DNA of 26,959 nt, taken from the NCBI GenBank assembly GCA_958430865.1, contig CAUDNR010004112.1, positions 62,765-89,723 on the forward strand, given 5' to 3'. Below the pieces are notes generated by a model. That model saw only the letters and a list, made by a program, of their open reading frames with translations. It made no database searches and was not told where the DNA came from. The DNA comes from Entrophospora sp. SA101 (Eukaryota > Glomeromycota > Glomeromycetes > Entrophosporales > Entrophosporaceae). Position numbers and translations under genes: made by a program. Shown piece after piece: positions 1-10,800 of this stretch (position 1 is its first letter; every line of letters starts with the position of its first letter).

Positions 1-1240
1 CATCATTTGTACACAATCATCAGGCATTCCTGGTAATATTGGTGGTCGTAAACCTTCACATATTTTTAATTGCAAACAAAAATCATGTGCTGTATCATCA
101 AATGGTGGATGTCCTGCAAATATTTCCCATATTAACATCCCAACACTATAAACATCTGTTTCTTTTGTGTATTTTTTTCCTCTGAATAGTTCTGGTGCAA
201 TATAAGGTACAATTCCATAAATTTTATTTATGATTTTTCATCAACTGGTCCACATAATCCAAAATCTGTGATATAACAACCACCTCCTTGCACAAGTATA
301 TTACCACTATGTAAATCACAATGAATTAAATCCTTTTTATGTATAAAATATAATGCATCACATAAATTCATAAAAATATTAATTCTATCTTTTAATGTTA
401 AATTATAATGATTTTTTTGTATATGATCTCTTAAATTTCCCTCTGAATGATAATTAAGAACTATTGCATAATTTCCATTTTCTGGGGATTTAGTTATACC
501 AAAACAAGAAACAATTGTGTTTGATTTAATTTTGCAATAATTCAATGCCTGAAATTAATAATTAATTATATAAATAAAGTGATTTAATTTAGTTTATTTT
601 AAATAAAATTAATTACCTCATCAAAAAAAGGTTTTCCTAGATTACTTGAATTATTTAATGATTTTAATACAACAGACTGAGCTCCAAAATAATTAAACTC
701 CTTTTTATTTTCATCATAATCATCAATAGTTCCTCTTGTCCATACAGCAGTATAAATAGAACTGAATCCACCCTCTGTTAACTTTTTTATATCATAAAAT
801 TGCTCATAAGGTATCCATTCTATAATATGCTGCGGAAGAGATGAAAGCTGTTGACACTCTTGAATAAAACTATCAATTATCTCATTTCCAGATGTCCAAG
901 TACTAAAAAGGCTCTGTAAGTGTAGACTAATACACTTTTCACAATATTTATCAGAGTATCTTTCTGCTTTACAATTATTGCATTCTCTTGGTTCACCATG
1001 TTTATTAATTGCATTGTTTAATTCAAAATTATAAATAAACCTTTCCCCACAAAATTCCTTTTCATTTTCTAATAGTTCTTTGTTTTCTTTGACTAATTGT
1101 AAAAAATAACTTTTATAATTTTCACTGTCAGAAACAGTTGGAAAAGCAGATGTAGCATTACTATCCATTTCGTTATAAATTTTAAGTAGTAATTCTCTTC
1201 TATCTTGTGTTAATAAACTATATAAGTTATTAAAGGACAT
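1..1240 (-). pseudogene. Tyrosine-kinase-like protein kinase, upstream copy, frameshifted and cut by window edge
   Basis: Seen: exon 1 runs 1240-617 from an ATG at 1240-1238 (208 codons). A 68-bp GT-AG intron (616-549) follows, then exon 2 from 548 leftwards. Exon 1 has a CNNC...CEKC cluster, the phrase IIEWIPYEQF, a glycine-rich loop (EGGFSS) and the VLK lysine. Exon 2 has HCDLHSGN and DFG. Next to 229/230 one base present in the paralogue at 8045-9527 is missing, which puts a TAA directly after DEKS. The shifted frame then continues through the APE region and the C-lobe to position 1. Known: these are the catalytic motifs of Ser/Thr or tyrosine-kinase-like kinases. Inference: a recently disabled gene, or a sequencing error in an intact one, since the rest is well conserved on both sides of the lesion. 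The C-terminal end lies outside the window. Confidence 0.85.
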
Positions 1241-1390
1241 TTTAATTTTTTAATATTTAATTTTTTTAAAAAAAATAAACAAATTATTTTCTATTTGACA
1301 CAACATTTCTTTTTGTGGTATTTTTTTTTTGTGACCCTGTATCAAATTTTAAAAACCAAATATTATATTTGCTAATCCTATTCAACTTTT

Positions 1391-1621
1391 CTACTCATCA
1401 GGTTTTAATTTTTTACGCTTTAGTGTAATATAGTTTCCAGCATCACTAAATAACTGCTCTGCAGGAACAGATGTATAGGACTTCATGTTTCGTCAAAAGT
1501 TTATATTTTTTTTATTTGGTGGTCTACATAAGCTATCATTGATGATGGGATCTGACGACAAATTAGAAATTGTTTCTTCACTAATTAAAATAATGCCATC
1601 ATTTACTATTACTGAAGACAT
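1391..1621 (-). pseudogene. hAT transposase C-terminal remnant
   Basis: On the minus strand a 77-codon frame runs from an ATG at 1621 to a TAG at 1391, with one internal TGA. After the TGA it reads SVPAEQLFSDAGNYITLKRK, close to the C-terminal dimerisation motif of hAT transposases (consensus around SVPSERLFSxAG). Only this end of the transposase is recognisable; the sequence before the TGA is not recognised. Inference: the scrap of an internally deleted hAT element inserted upstream of kinase copy 1, because the matching region of copy 2 lacks it. Terminal repeats and target duplication were not resolved. Confidence 0.7.
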
Positions 1622-1656
1622 CTTAAATTAATATAAGTATTACGAGTATTACGGAT

Positions 1657-1695
1657 ATTAATATTTGAAAGTGTTGCGGACATTCAAATATTAAT
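1657..1695. repeat. 13-bp perfect stem hairpin
   Basis: ATTAATATTTGAA at 1657-1669 is the exact reverse complement of TTCAAATATTAAT at 1683-1695, with a 13-base spacer. It lies in an AT-rich block of short GTATTACG and ATACTA repeats next to the hAT relic, and may be part of that element's terminal region. Confidence 0.6.
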
Positions 1696-1987
1696 ATATT
1701 AATATAATAATTATTTTAATACCTAATACTAATACTAATACAAGTGTGAATATTCGAATAATAATAGTAATACTAATATTTATAAATGCTTCTTAGGATT
1801 CTTTAATTTCTCTTGTAATAAAAATATTGAATATAGTATAAATAAATACACTAAAACAAAAGTAAATCCAAATGCAAATTTTATGACCAACAAAATCTTG
1901 ATATAGTGAATCTTCATATTGAGAGTCCGTTTTTTTTTCTGATTTTGAATTCAGTTAACTTTATATTTTCAGATCCTTTGATTTAGA

Positions 1988-2133
1988 ATTATGTATTTTC
2001 TGCAAAATTGTCTGCAAATTTGCGCAGCATCATGAAAATATACAATTTTATTGGTGGGTTGGGTGCGTGTTATCCTTATTTAGAAATTGATTTGGCGATT
2101 TGCGGATGATTTTTGCGGAAAAATACATGATTT
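1988..2133 (+). mobile_element. MITE copy A (about 145 bp, imperfect terminal inverted repeats)
   Basis: The ends, around ATGTATTTTCTGCAAAATTG on the left and TTTTTGCGGAAAAATACATG on the right, form imperfect terminal inverted repeats of roughly 37 bp. The core around GGTGGGTTGGGTG recurs in inverted orientation at 7604-7748. The copy-2 kinase upstream region (around 9725-9745) lacks it and serves as an empty site. The 7-bp ATTTTCA occurs at 1965-1971 and 2155-2161 and is a possible target duplication for a slightly longer insertion. There is no coding capacity. The superfamily is not assigned. Confidence 0.6.
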
Positions 2134-2343
2134 CGCACTTTAAATGATGAATTAATTTTCAAAAATAAAGTAATCAATCACCTGGGACACAATAATACAA
2201 GAAGAATTATTAAAACATTTAAAGAAAAACAAGATGTTGCAGTAAGCAATGAGCGATGCGCTATCCCCCAAAAAGGTCACGGGCCTACCTTTTTTTATTA
2301 AAAAAATATATGTTGAATTACATTTATTACAGTAATAAACGTT

Positions 2344-2780
2344 TTACATCAGTCCATCATGATTAACTTTCTCCAATCTCTCATACTCAATCAAAGCATT
2401 TTTGAACATTTTATCCGAGAAAAATCAGATTTCAGGATGTGTAAGTTTTCCAAGGAGTTTGTTCCATATATGCTTGGCCTTCAGAAAATATGTTCTCATT
2501 GAAAGAGATGACCAAACCCTGTGTTTTATGAACAGTCAACAAGAAGGCATTTTGGAGCGGGAATAGTTTTCTGAAAGCCCTTTTCCTATCAATTTCAAAA
2601 TTGCTTGTTTCCTTTTAGGCCATTACCTTGACTATATTGTTGAATGTTGGAAAAGTAACCTCAACAAAATTTTCAAACAACATTCCTTTTTTGATGGCCT
2701 TTCTTTTATTTCCTGCTGATTCCAAAGACCTTTTGTTTTTGGAAAAACTGTTTGATTGAACGAACGTGTCCTCAAGTTTT
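2344..2780 (-). pseudogene. PIF1-type helicase C-terminal relic (Helitron-like or PIF1 family)
   Basis: In minus-strand frames the sequence reads VEVTFPTFNN, then RKLFPLQNAFLLTVHKTQGL (the HKTQG at about 2516-2530), then ENIFSEGQAYM. A shifted frame ends in ALIEYERLEKVNHDGLM before a TAA at 2344-2346. HKxQG followed by an F(A/S)xGQAYV-like string is the hallmark of the C-terminal motifs of PIF1-family SF1B helicases, which are also the helicase part of Helitron Rep-Hel proteins. Stops and frame changes interrupt it and no N-terminal half is visible. Inference: an old fragment of a repeat-family helicase. Which of the two sources it came from cannot be told here. Confidence 0.7.
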
Positions 2781-2799
2781 TTTAATGCTGCTCAATTCT

Positions 2800-4965
2800 T
2801 GTAATATTTTTCCTTTTTTTTAATGATGATGATGGTGATAACGACAACAACGACTCTATAACCGGATACGTAAATTTTAACTCTAGGGCCTCCAATTGTA
2901 AAAAATATATATTTCAATTTGCCAGCCGTTGAAATTACAGTTTTTTCCAGATTATCCTTGATGTATTGAATAAATCATTTATATAATTACATTCATATAT
3001 ATATATATATTATCTACGCTGATCGATTTTTTGTGTTGTTATTACTATGTTTCTTTTAGCGCACATTATGACATAAGTGTGCTCGTTTATGAACTATGTG
3101 AACTTCCATATTGAAGAGACTTACTGCTTTGTTGAAAATGAGTCATAATGAAATAACGCCCCATAAATAGTTTTTTTTTGTTTAAATATGTTTGAAATTG
3201 TGGCGTAGTCGCCATTTTGAAAATTAAAGAAATTTACTATTACGGGGAATAACAACCTCTGTGATCTTATTTAATCAGAACTTAGTCCTGGCGATTTTAT
3301 ATGTAAAAAATTCTCTGGTTGATAAATGATTTACGAATTAAGGCGAACCTTAAAAATAATTTACTTTTTTAACAGATTTGGAATCCTTTAAACTTTTAAA
3401 TTCTTGCTTAAAACACTCATGTTCTGGAATTTTTTATAAATAAGATAAAACTGAAAGTTGCGCCTGTCATCTGTTAAATGATGTGAAAATTCTTAATATA
3501 TCAAATTGCCAGCAAATGTTGTGTGAATGATGGCTTTGGTGAAAAAGAATTACAACAAATCCAAGGGCTCTGCCGAACTTAATTATTGATTTAGATAGTA
3601 TCAACAAGGCATGGAACCATTTCAATGCAATAATTTTAGCAATTTAGGAATGCGAAATAGATTATTAGATAAAGCTTTCTCAAGCCAATTTTTAACCCTG
3701 TTTCTGACAAATGCAGTTCAATTATACTTGTTTTGTCAATAAACGTGAGCATTAGTTCACTATATTCTAGCGAAACCTAAATATTTAGAAAGAGTCAAAT
3801 TTCAACACAACAAGAGGAAACAGGATACAATGTAGTTTGGTTCTGATCATCCTAAGATGTGAACGACCCATTGAAGAGTTTGATAAAAATTCCTTTTAAA
3901 CAAATATGAAAAATGACTGAAAATCTCCTTTTTAACGTTAAGTACGTTTCATATTCTTTCGTTGATTAATGAAATAATAATATAACAATAATTATAGAAA
4001 AACTAATTATATACTATCTTTTGTAATTTCTTTTGATATCCATCTTGAAAATACATAATAATGATGTTGGTGATGATACTCTTATGGTCAAAGAAAAAGA
4101 ATGATATTAGTGTAGTTGAAATAAAAATGTAGGTGGAAACAATAAAGGAGATAAGAATTAATAACTATTACTAGTAGCAATGCACCCAATAATGATATCA
4201 GCAAAAAGAAGACGTTAATTAATTAATTTGGATAAACAAATTCACAACAATCTATCTCGCAATTTAGCATATTTAATAACAGTATGTATGGAACACGCAT
4301 AATACTTGCCATTAAATAAATCCAAATTTTTTATTCCAAAATCAATCTTTGAACATATCATTTGTAAATTATCACCAATTAATATCAAAACAAATTGGTG
4401 TGCTAACACTTATGCAATTAAAGAAAAACATAACTATTGCCAATTCCTAACATATTAAAATAAGTTTCTTGGCAAATATGTGTATTATGATTTCTGCAGA
4501 GAAGATTCTTTATTAGATCTGTCTTCATTGCCATTAAAAATATGTCTTTTTCGGAGTTGGAAATGGCTTGAAAGGATTCACGTAACAACCACAACCTAAA
4601 AAAACAATTCATGTTCATTAGAACTATTATCCTTTTTATTCATCTGCTAAAAAAAAAAAATTTTTGTTGTTTAAAAAACATAATTAACAATAGAAAGAAT
4701 TTTATGCTGAATATATTGCAGGATTGTGCAAGACAAACTTTTAGATTTTTTTTTTAGTTAAAAATCTTTGTTTTAATAATTGACTTTATAAAAAAGAATT
4801 CCTTAATTTATTGCATAATTTGAAATCGTTATAACAATAATAATAATAGCAATATGTTACTGCATATTTTCTTTTTGTTGAGAATAATGCAATCTTGGGT
4901 TAGTAATAAGAAATGAAATTTACTATATAATAAAGAAATACGGTGTAGCAAGAGCTATCATGTAA
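2800..4965. other. AT-rich region without a convincing gene
   Basis: About 2.1 kb with no supported gene. It contains a short (TA)n tract near 2994-3010, a small inverted repeat (AGCGCAC...GTGTGCT) near 3058-3084, and several AT-rich runs. A 66-codon minus-strand frame at 4418-4618 reads SEKDIFLMAMKTDL and later HICQETYFNMLGIG. That cadence resembles N-terminal parts of some eukaryotic transposon proteins, but it is too short to assign and is probably a relic. Confidence 0.4.
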
Positions 4966-7040
4966 TCAAAACTGAATCTGTGATAACTGTGTTTTGGGAA
5001 ATTTAACATGTTTTAACAAATCATCTTCATTTTCAAATGGTCTTTCCTTTCGCCTTCCAAGGATTTTATTTGCAATTGTAGGACCTCTCCATGAATTAGA
5101 TGCAATTGCCAACCAGGGCAAACAATCTTTTCATTTGCTGAGAATTAGAGTTTAAAAAATTGTGAAAAGTTATTATAATTTTAAAATGCATTAGGACTAT
5201 AAAGAGACCAGCAACAAATTGTGCTCGACTTGCATAGATAGGCCCATAAAATTGATGAAAATTATCATGATAAATGATGGCAACATTTTTGACTTGTGAT
5301 TGTAAGATAAAATATTCCAAACGTTTTCTGATAAAGATGCATAACAAAAAAATATCAAATGGAATTGTGGTAGTGATGAATGCGAGGCCTTGAGACTTTT
5401 TGTCATCTTTTTTATCTCTTCATTAATTGTGTGTTTTGATTAATCCTTTGTGGATTGGATGTTTTAAATTGACCCCACTTCATCTGAAAACAGATAATGA
5501 CCAAGTCTGTTGAAGCACACGGTTTGAAATATGTGAATCCATCCATTCTTTAAAATCATGTTATTAGTAAATTTACAGTATACACTTCCATTTTCAATAT
5601 CATTATAGAATATATGTTTCTTTAATGCTTATGACTGTTAAAACATCTAGCAGCTGCATAAGGTCTTCCTCAAAATTGCTTCCACAGCATGCACCCTTTA
5701 AGAATTCTGATAATAATACATCTGTATATCCCATAACAGTATAAAGATGAAGTTTGAAAGCCCAAAATGGAAATTGAAATCCTTCCAGTCTTGCCAAACA
5801 AAAAGAGACTTTTGAATAATCAATATTTCCGAAAGCTGTGCCCATTTGGCTCTCAACTGATATGCTTTTACAATTATACACCAAATCCATATATATGGCA
5901 TCCGTAAATATAATTTTCATCTCTGCTATTACTAAATACTACCAAACCCATAAGTGCCAAGTCCATATATGTTATTTTTGAATTCTCAGCAATATTTGTT
6001 TCGGGAGTAATGGGGATCCCAAGTATTGCATGTGCTACTTCTGGAGCCATTTCTGTTGATATCTTTACAAAATCATATAATTTCAACAATTCAACATGAA
6101 CAAATTGCATTATATCATATAGATTAATTGATTCAACATTTTCTGTATCTGCACACTTTTCTAAAAAAATATCCAGAGCCCTAGCATGACCACCAATATC
6201 TGAAATACAGCATTGCAATACATTTGTAGTTTTGACATAAACCTCATTTAAACCAACATCTTTATAGGAAATGCTAACTGTATCATCATGACTGAGTAAA
6301 GGTAATGGAAGTGATAAAGCAGGATGCATTGATTTTGTAATAATTTCTCTGAGTAGAACTTCAAGTGTTCCTGCAAGTATTGGAATAAAGAATATATTTT
6401 TAACAATTTTGCCACAACTTATATGTCCTACTGCATTCACTACTGCACGGAATGTTTGACTTGTTGGTGAAGTGTCATTCTCAATTAACTTATTGGTTTC
6501 ATCTACACAAAGTAAAAATATCAACATTATATGATATTGCGATTTTTGTTGGCTGATATTGATGACATTCAAAATTGTGTCTAATCTTAGAATCCCTTTT
6601 GAAACACCCAATTGTCTGCACTTTTCTAAAACTCTCCAAATTGCATATCCTTATTACCTTCAACAAAATAATGATATAAAATACGAATGCAAAGTGCATC
6701 TTCTCCCTCCAAGCAATATATCTGTGTCACTTGCAACTGTAATAATGATACTTATCATGTTCTCAAACATTTCACGAACTTTAGGGTCATCATCTTTAAG
6801 TGCCAGGTTCTGAAGCATATCTCCAAGCTCTTCTAAAGACCTAGTCTTTCCTGTGCCAGGCCCACTTGCAACAAAGGGGATGGGATGAATATTCCTATCA
6901 GATATATTACTAAAGTGTTTAATACAACAACGTCCACGCACACCACTCATTCGTCCACTGCCTTTCCATAACATTTCAAGTGTATGTTCTCGTCCAGCAA
7001 AGTGAAATCGAGCCCCAAATGTATTTATAAGCTGGTATCA
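4966..7040 (-). pseudogene. Crinkler-like (CRN-type) P-loop NTPase protein, multiply frameshifted
   Basis: Seen: on the minus strand the coding signal starts near 7034 with HFAGREHTLEMLWKG. It continues through a Walker A motif (GPGTGKTRS), a hydrophobic strand ending in VDETNKL (Walker B-like), and a long helical C-terminal part. Later segments include WQDWKDFNFHF, QMKWGQF and FYGPIYASRAQF, and the signal ends at a TGA at 4966-4968. The reading frame changes at about 6700, 6640, 5880, 5780, 5400 and 5110. Known: an NTPase followed by a nuclease-like C-terminal domain is the layout of many CRN-like proteins, which are widely expanded in arbuscular mycorrhizal fungi and oomycetes. Inference: a dead copy of this family. 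The assignment rests on overall pattern and recall, and another STAND/AAA-type NTPase family is possible. Flanking repeats suggest a fast-evolving neighbourhood. Confidence 0.6.
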
Positions 7041-7603
7041 TGAGATTTAATATAATTAATTCCTTGCCAGCAACTTCGTTTAAGAAGTTCATAACAAATA
7101 ATGCTGGTTATTCTTCAAACATACACATGTATTTAATGAGCGTTTGTACTATAATATTCAATTAAAATGCCAGTAGAGGATGTCCAGTCAACTAAAGAAA
7201 AATAAAATCTTAACATAAGATAAAAATTTTTAGACAACAGAAGATGATGTAGATTGTTAATGAATTATCATGCTTGTTACTTGCCAGAAGTCTTAAAATC
7301 TCTGATGATGATAGCAAAAATAAGAAGAATAAGATATTGATAGCATATTTGATGAATGAAAAATCAAAAAACAAAGCACATTTAATCAACATTTCAAACA
7401 GAATACCAAACATCTTTCAAATACAAATGTATCTAGTCGTGATGTTTTCTCCTTCTAAAGATCTAAAGATGCATATGATTGAGTAAAAATTACAATATGT
7501 CCAACTTACCTTGTTAATGTATAATTCAGGATGAAGTTGGTAAATAAATAAACAATATTGAATATTTAATAAATAACAAGAATACTCTCAAATGGGTAAA
7601 TAA
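7041..7603. other. Non-coding AT-rich spacer
   Basis: Short frames exist on both strands (for example 7210-7413 and 7274-7486), but they overlap each other, are K/I/N-rich and show no recognisable motif. No gene is supported here. Confidence 0.5.
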
Positions 7604-7748
7604 ATTATCATGTAGTTATCTGCAAAAAATATCCGCAATTGCCAAATTGATTTCTAAATAAGAATAACACACCCAACCCACCAATAAAATTGGATATTCT
7701 CATCTCATGATGCTGCACAAAATTACGGATAACTATATACATGATTAT
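7604..7748 (-). mobile_element. MITE copy B, inverted relative to copy A
   Basis: The reverse complement of this segment aligns to 1988-2133 over about 100 bp at very roughly 85% identity by eye. The shared core includes GCAGCATCATG and CAATTTTATTGGTGGGTTGG. The ends (TATCATGTAGTTATC on the left, GATAACTATATACATGATTA on the right) form an imperfect terminal inverted repeat. The shared ends support a non-autonomous DNA element family, not one long inverted repeat bounding the 5.6 kb between the copies. Confidence 0.6.
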
Positions 7749-8044
7749 GGAAAATTATGAATTATATTAATCATTCATTCATTCAATTATAAAAATTTAC
7801 GATTCAAATTTATTTTCAAACTTTTTAGAAAACCAAATTATTGATAAATATGAAAAATAAAGAAAATAATTAATAATTGGGGATTATCTATCCATCAACA
7901 ATTCACCCAATTTTCCAACTATAACCTTATAAACTACTTATTATTATTATTGTCAATATTACTATTATTATTGTAATTAATTAATAAATATTTAAATTAA
8001 TAAGATTCTAATTAACTAACCGACTATTTAATTTACCTTATAAA

Positions 8045-9527
8045 TTATATTTCATAATTTAATAAGCTATCATTACTTAAATTCAATTTAGCAAATTCGT
8101 TACTTAATATTCTACTTGTATGATATGCTAATGGATGTGAGTTGTGTACTTGTTGCAAATCACTACTACCACCAGTAGTATTATAACTAGTATTATTATT
8201 GATAATTTCATCTAGTTGATTATCAGCAAATTTACGAAGCTCTCTGATAGTTGGTCTCTTGGCTGGATCCACATCCCAACACCTTTTCATCATTTGTGCA
8301 TAGTCATCAGGTATTCCTGGTAATATTGGTGGTCGTAAACCTGCACATATATTAGACATTAAGTCATGATCATGAGCTCTATCATCAAATGGTGGATGAC
8401 CTGCAAATATTTCCCACATTAACATCCCAACACTATAAACATCTGATTCTTTTGTGTGTTTTTTTCCTTTAAATAGTTCTGGTGCAATATAAGGTACAAT
8501 TCCATAAATTTTATTTGATGATTTTTCATCAACTGGTCCACATAACCCAAAATCTGTGATATAATAAACACCTCCTTGCGATAATATATTACCACTATGT
8601 AAATCACAATGAATTAAATCTTTTGAATGTATATCATTTAATGATTCACATAAATTATCAAAAATATTAATTCTATCTTTTAATGTTAAATTATAATGAC
8701 TTCTTTTTATATAATCTCTTAAATTTCCTTCTGATATATAATTAAGCACCATTGCATAATTTCCATTTTCTGGGAATTTGGTTATACCATAACAACAAAC
8801 AATTGAGGTTGATTTAATTTTACAATAATTCAATGCCTGAAATTAATTATATAAATAAAATTGATTTAAAATAAATGGTTAAATTTAGTTTAATTTAAAT
8901 AAGAACAATTACCTCATCAAAAAAAGGTTTTCCTGGATTACTTGAATTATTTAATGATTTTAATACAACATCCTGATTTCCAAAATAATTAAACTCCTTT
9001 TTATTTTCGTCATAATCATCAATAGATCCTCTTGTCCACACAGCAGTATAAATAGAACTGAATCCACCTTCAGTTAACTTTTCTACTTCATAAAATTGCT
9101 CATAAGGTATCCATTCTATAATTCGATCTGGAAGAGATGAAAGCTGTTGACATTTTTGAATAAAACTATCAATTATCTCATTTCCAGATGTCCAAGTGCT
9201 GAAGAGGCTCTGTAAGTGTAGACTAATACATTTTTCGCAAAATTTATCAGAATATCTTGTTGTTTTACAATTATTGCATTCTCTTGGTTTACCATATTTA
9301 TAAATTGCTTTTTTTAATTCAAAATTATAAATAAACTTTTCTCTACAATATTCCTTTTCATTTTCTAATAGTTCTTTGTTTTCTTTGACTAATTGTAAAA
9401 AATAACTTTTTTGATTTTCTCTGACAGAAACAGTTGGAAAAGCAGAATAAGCAATACTATTCATTTCATTACAACTTTTATGTGCTAGTTCTCTCCTGTC
9501 TCGTGTTAACAATTTAACGAAGGACAT
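8045..9527 (-). CDS. Tyrosine-kinase-like protein kinase with N-terminal Cys4 module (two exons)
   Basis: Seen: exon 1 is 9527-8913 and exon 2 is 8836-8045, joined across a 76-bp phase-0 intron (GTAATT...TTTCAG), giving a 468-residue protein. Residues 84-100 hold C84-x2-C87 and C97-x2-C100, a likely small zinc-binding module. The kinase domain covers about 140-410: glycine-rich loop EGGFSS at 153-158, catalytic-site lysine K190 in VLK, HCD with D283 and N288, DFG at 300-302 and APE at 323-325. The tail (about 420-468) is N/S-rich and probably disordered. There is no signal peptide or membrane segment, so it is likely cytosolic. Known: such kinases are strongly expanded in Rhizophagus. Substrate and pathway are unknown. 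The arginine of the usual HRD motif is replaced by Cys, so activation-loop control may differ. It is the intact paralogue of the gene at 1-1240. Confidence 0.88.
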
Positions 9528-9770
9528 TTTAACTTTTTTAAAAAAAAATAATCATTTGATACATTCCTTTTTGGTATTTATTTTGCAAATCTAATCCAAT
9601 TCTTTTTCATAACAAACAAAATCTTTTACATATAGCGAATTTTTGACACATTTTCAGGTTGAGAGTCAATTTTTTCCTTGTTCCATTTAAAATATTTGGT
9701 TTTGAATTCAGTTAAAACTTTATATTAGTTTCGAACAAAGTAACCAATCACCTGGGATATAACAATACAA
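9528..9770 (-). promoter_or_regulatory. Upstream region of kinase copy 2
   Basis: This sequence is collinear with blocks upstream of kinase copy 1 (TTTTGAATTCAGTTAA near 9700, CAATCACCTGGGA near 9745) without the extra insertions found there. It represents the ancestral, uninterrupted arrangement. Homology to the other copy fades after about 9770. No specific factor-binding site was identified. Confidence 0.5.
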
Positions 9771-10330
9771 TCAATTATCTAATAATAATAATAAATTTAT
9801 TATAACCGACTCAAAGTCCTAGATAGACCACCTCAATTGTTATTGAACTCCCGATTCTTTCGATTGTCAAGAATTTTATAATCTATATTCACTTACCGCT
9901 TCATAGGTGTCTCTGTTTTTTAAAGAGCGTACTAAAATAAAAACATAGCCACATTTTCCTTCACAGTTGAAAATATAAAATTTTTCCAAGGCCCCAGAAA
10001 CCGTTTATACCAGGTTTCATCAAAGCTTAAGAGATATACTGGGAGCAATTTAAAGTCGCACCCATTATTTACATCTCTTCAAATCCATGTTGATTGCAAT
10101 TCAAATTTTCTTCATCAGTTTCACGGTCTGAATATTAAACATCATTATTATTGTTATTAGAATGACACATTTTCCAAGTTCTTGGCTTATACGTGCAATA
10201 AATAAATATTAAGAAATATCAACTGGCTCAGCCTCAAAGAATTTATTTACTGCACAGCCTTCTCAAATATTATAATTATAAATAATAATAGTAATTATAA
10301 TAATTTCATCAACTTGAATGATGACGAATG
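9771..10330. other. Spacer with a possible minus-strand exon fragment near 9895-10060
   Basis: On the minus strand around 10060-9895 an open stretch reads LLPVYLLSFDETWYKRF, and an adjacent frame reads CGYVFILVRSLKNRDTYEA and ends at a good donor (GTAAGTG near 9897). The two frames do not join without a shift and the fragment is not recognised. It could be a gene relic. The remainder is AT-rich, with short (AAT)n tracts near 9780 and 10280. Confidence 0.3.
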
Positions 10331-10800
10331 TTCACGCGACGAAAATCGAAAAATGATTCAGTTTCGAAATGGAAACCATTTTTTAGTGAAATTTATAGTG
10401 AAAAAAATGAACTTTACAATGCTAAAAATACAATTTCAATCGAAGATTTAGTTTATGATGCCAAAGAGTAAGCGAGGTTTATTTATATTTAATTGTTATT
10501 GTTGTTGTTGTTGCTATTATTACTATATATTAGAATGTTAAATGTAAAAATCACTTGGAACTCTTTCATCAAATTATAGAATTGACAAGATGATGTTAAC
10601 GTGTTTTCCTGGCGAAATTCTGATACCAAAAAGAAATATTCGGAATGTGTCCAATTCTTATCTACAATGGTATTATTGTTATTTATCATTATCAGCATCG
10701 TCATCGTTGTCATTATATTTATCAATAAATTTTTGTTATAATTAAGGAAAACCTGTTCCTTCAGCATCTACAATTAGTAATAACACATTTCGGTTCGACG

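Larger units (their letters stand above)
1241..2205. promoter_or_regulatory. Upstream region of kinase copy 1, homologous to that of copy 2 but with insertions
   Basis: Blocks near 1241-1330, 1885-1970 and 2163-2200 match, in order, blocks in the region 9528-9770 upstream of the other kinase copy. Examples are the shared CAATCACCTGGGA block and the TTTTGAATTCAGTTAA block. The duplication that made the two kinases therefore included about 240 bp of upstream DNA. Between these blocks copy 1 holds extra sequence: a hAT relic with AT-rich flanks, and a small MITE. No defined promoter element could be assigned. Confidence 0.6.

Noticed and set aside
228..545. A stand-alone 105-residue kinase-like protein
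   Set aside because: Its apparent start is a TTG inside exon 2, just after a splice acceptor, and its end is a frameshift. It is part of the broken kinase gene at 1-1240.
2236..2310. Helitron 3' end at the AAAAAGGT...ACCTTTTT hairpin
   Set aside because: The hairpin lies beyond the helicase relic in the right direction but no CTRR end could be placed convincingly.
1988..7748. One large element with long terminal inverted repeats
   Set aside because: Each arm has its own internal terminal inverted repeats, so they are better read as two separate MITE copies.
8419..8607. Minus-strand frame of 62 codons
   Set aside because: Lies inside kinase exon 2 in another frame and has no motif.
10331..10470. 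Plus-strand exon before a GTAAGC donor near 10468
   Set aside because: The stretch WKPFFSEIYSEKNELYNAK is protein-like, but no start or next exon could be joined in frame.
10489..10767. Asn-rich minus-strand coding region
   Set aside because: Poly-Asn arises from GTT/ATT trinucleotide repeats; no other protein-like signal.
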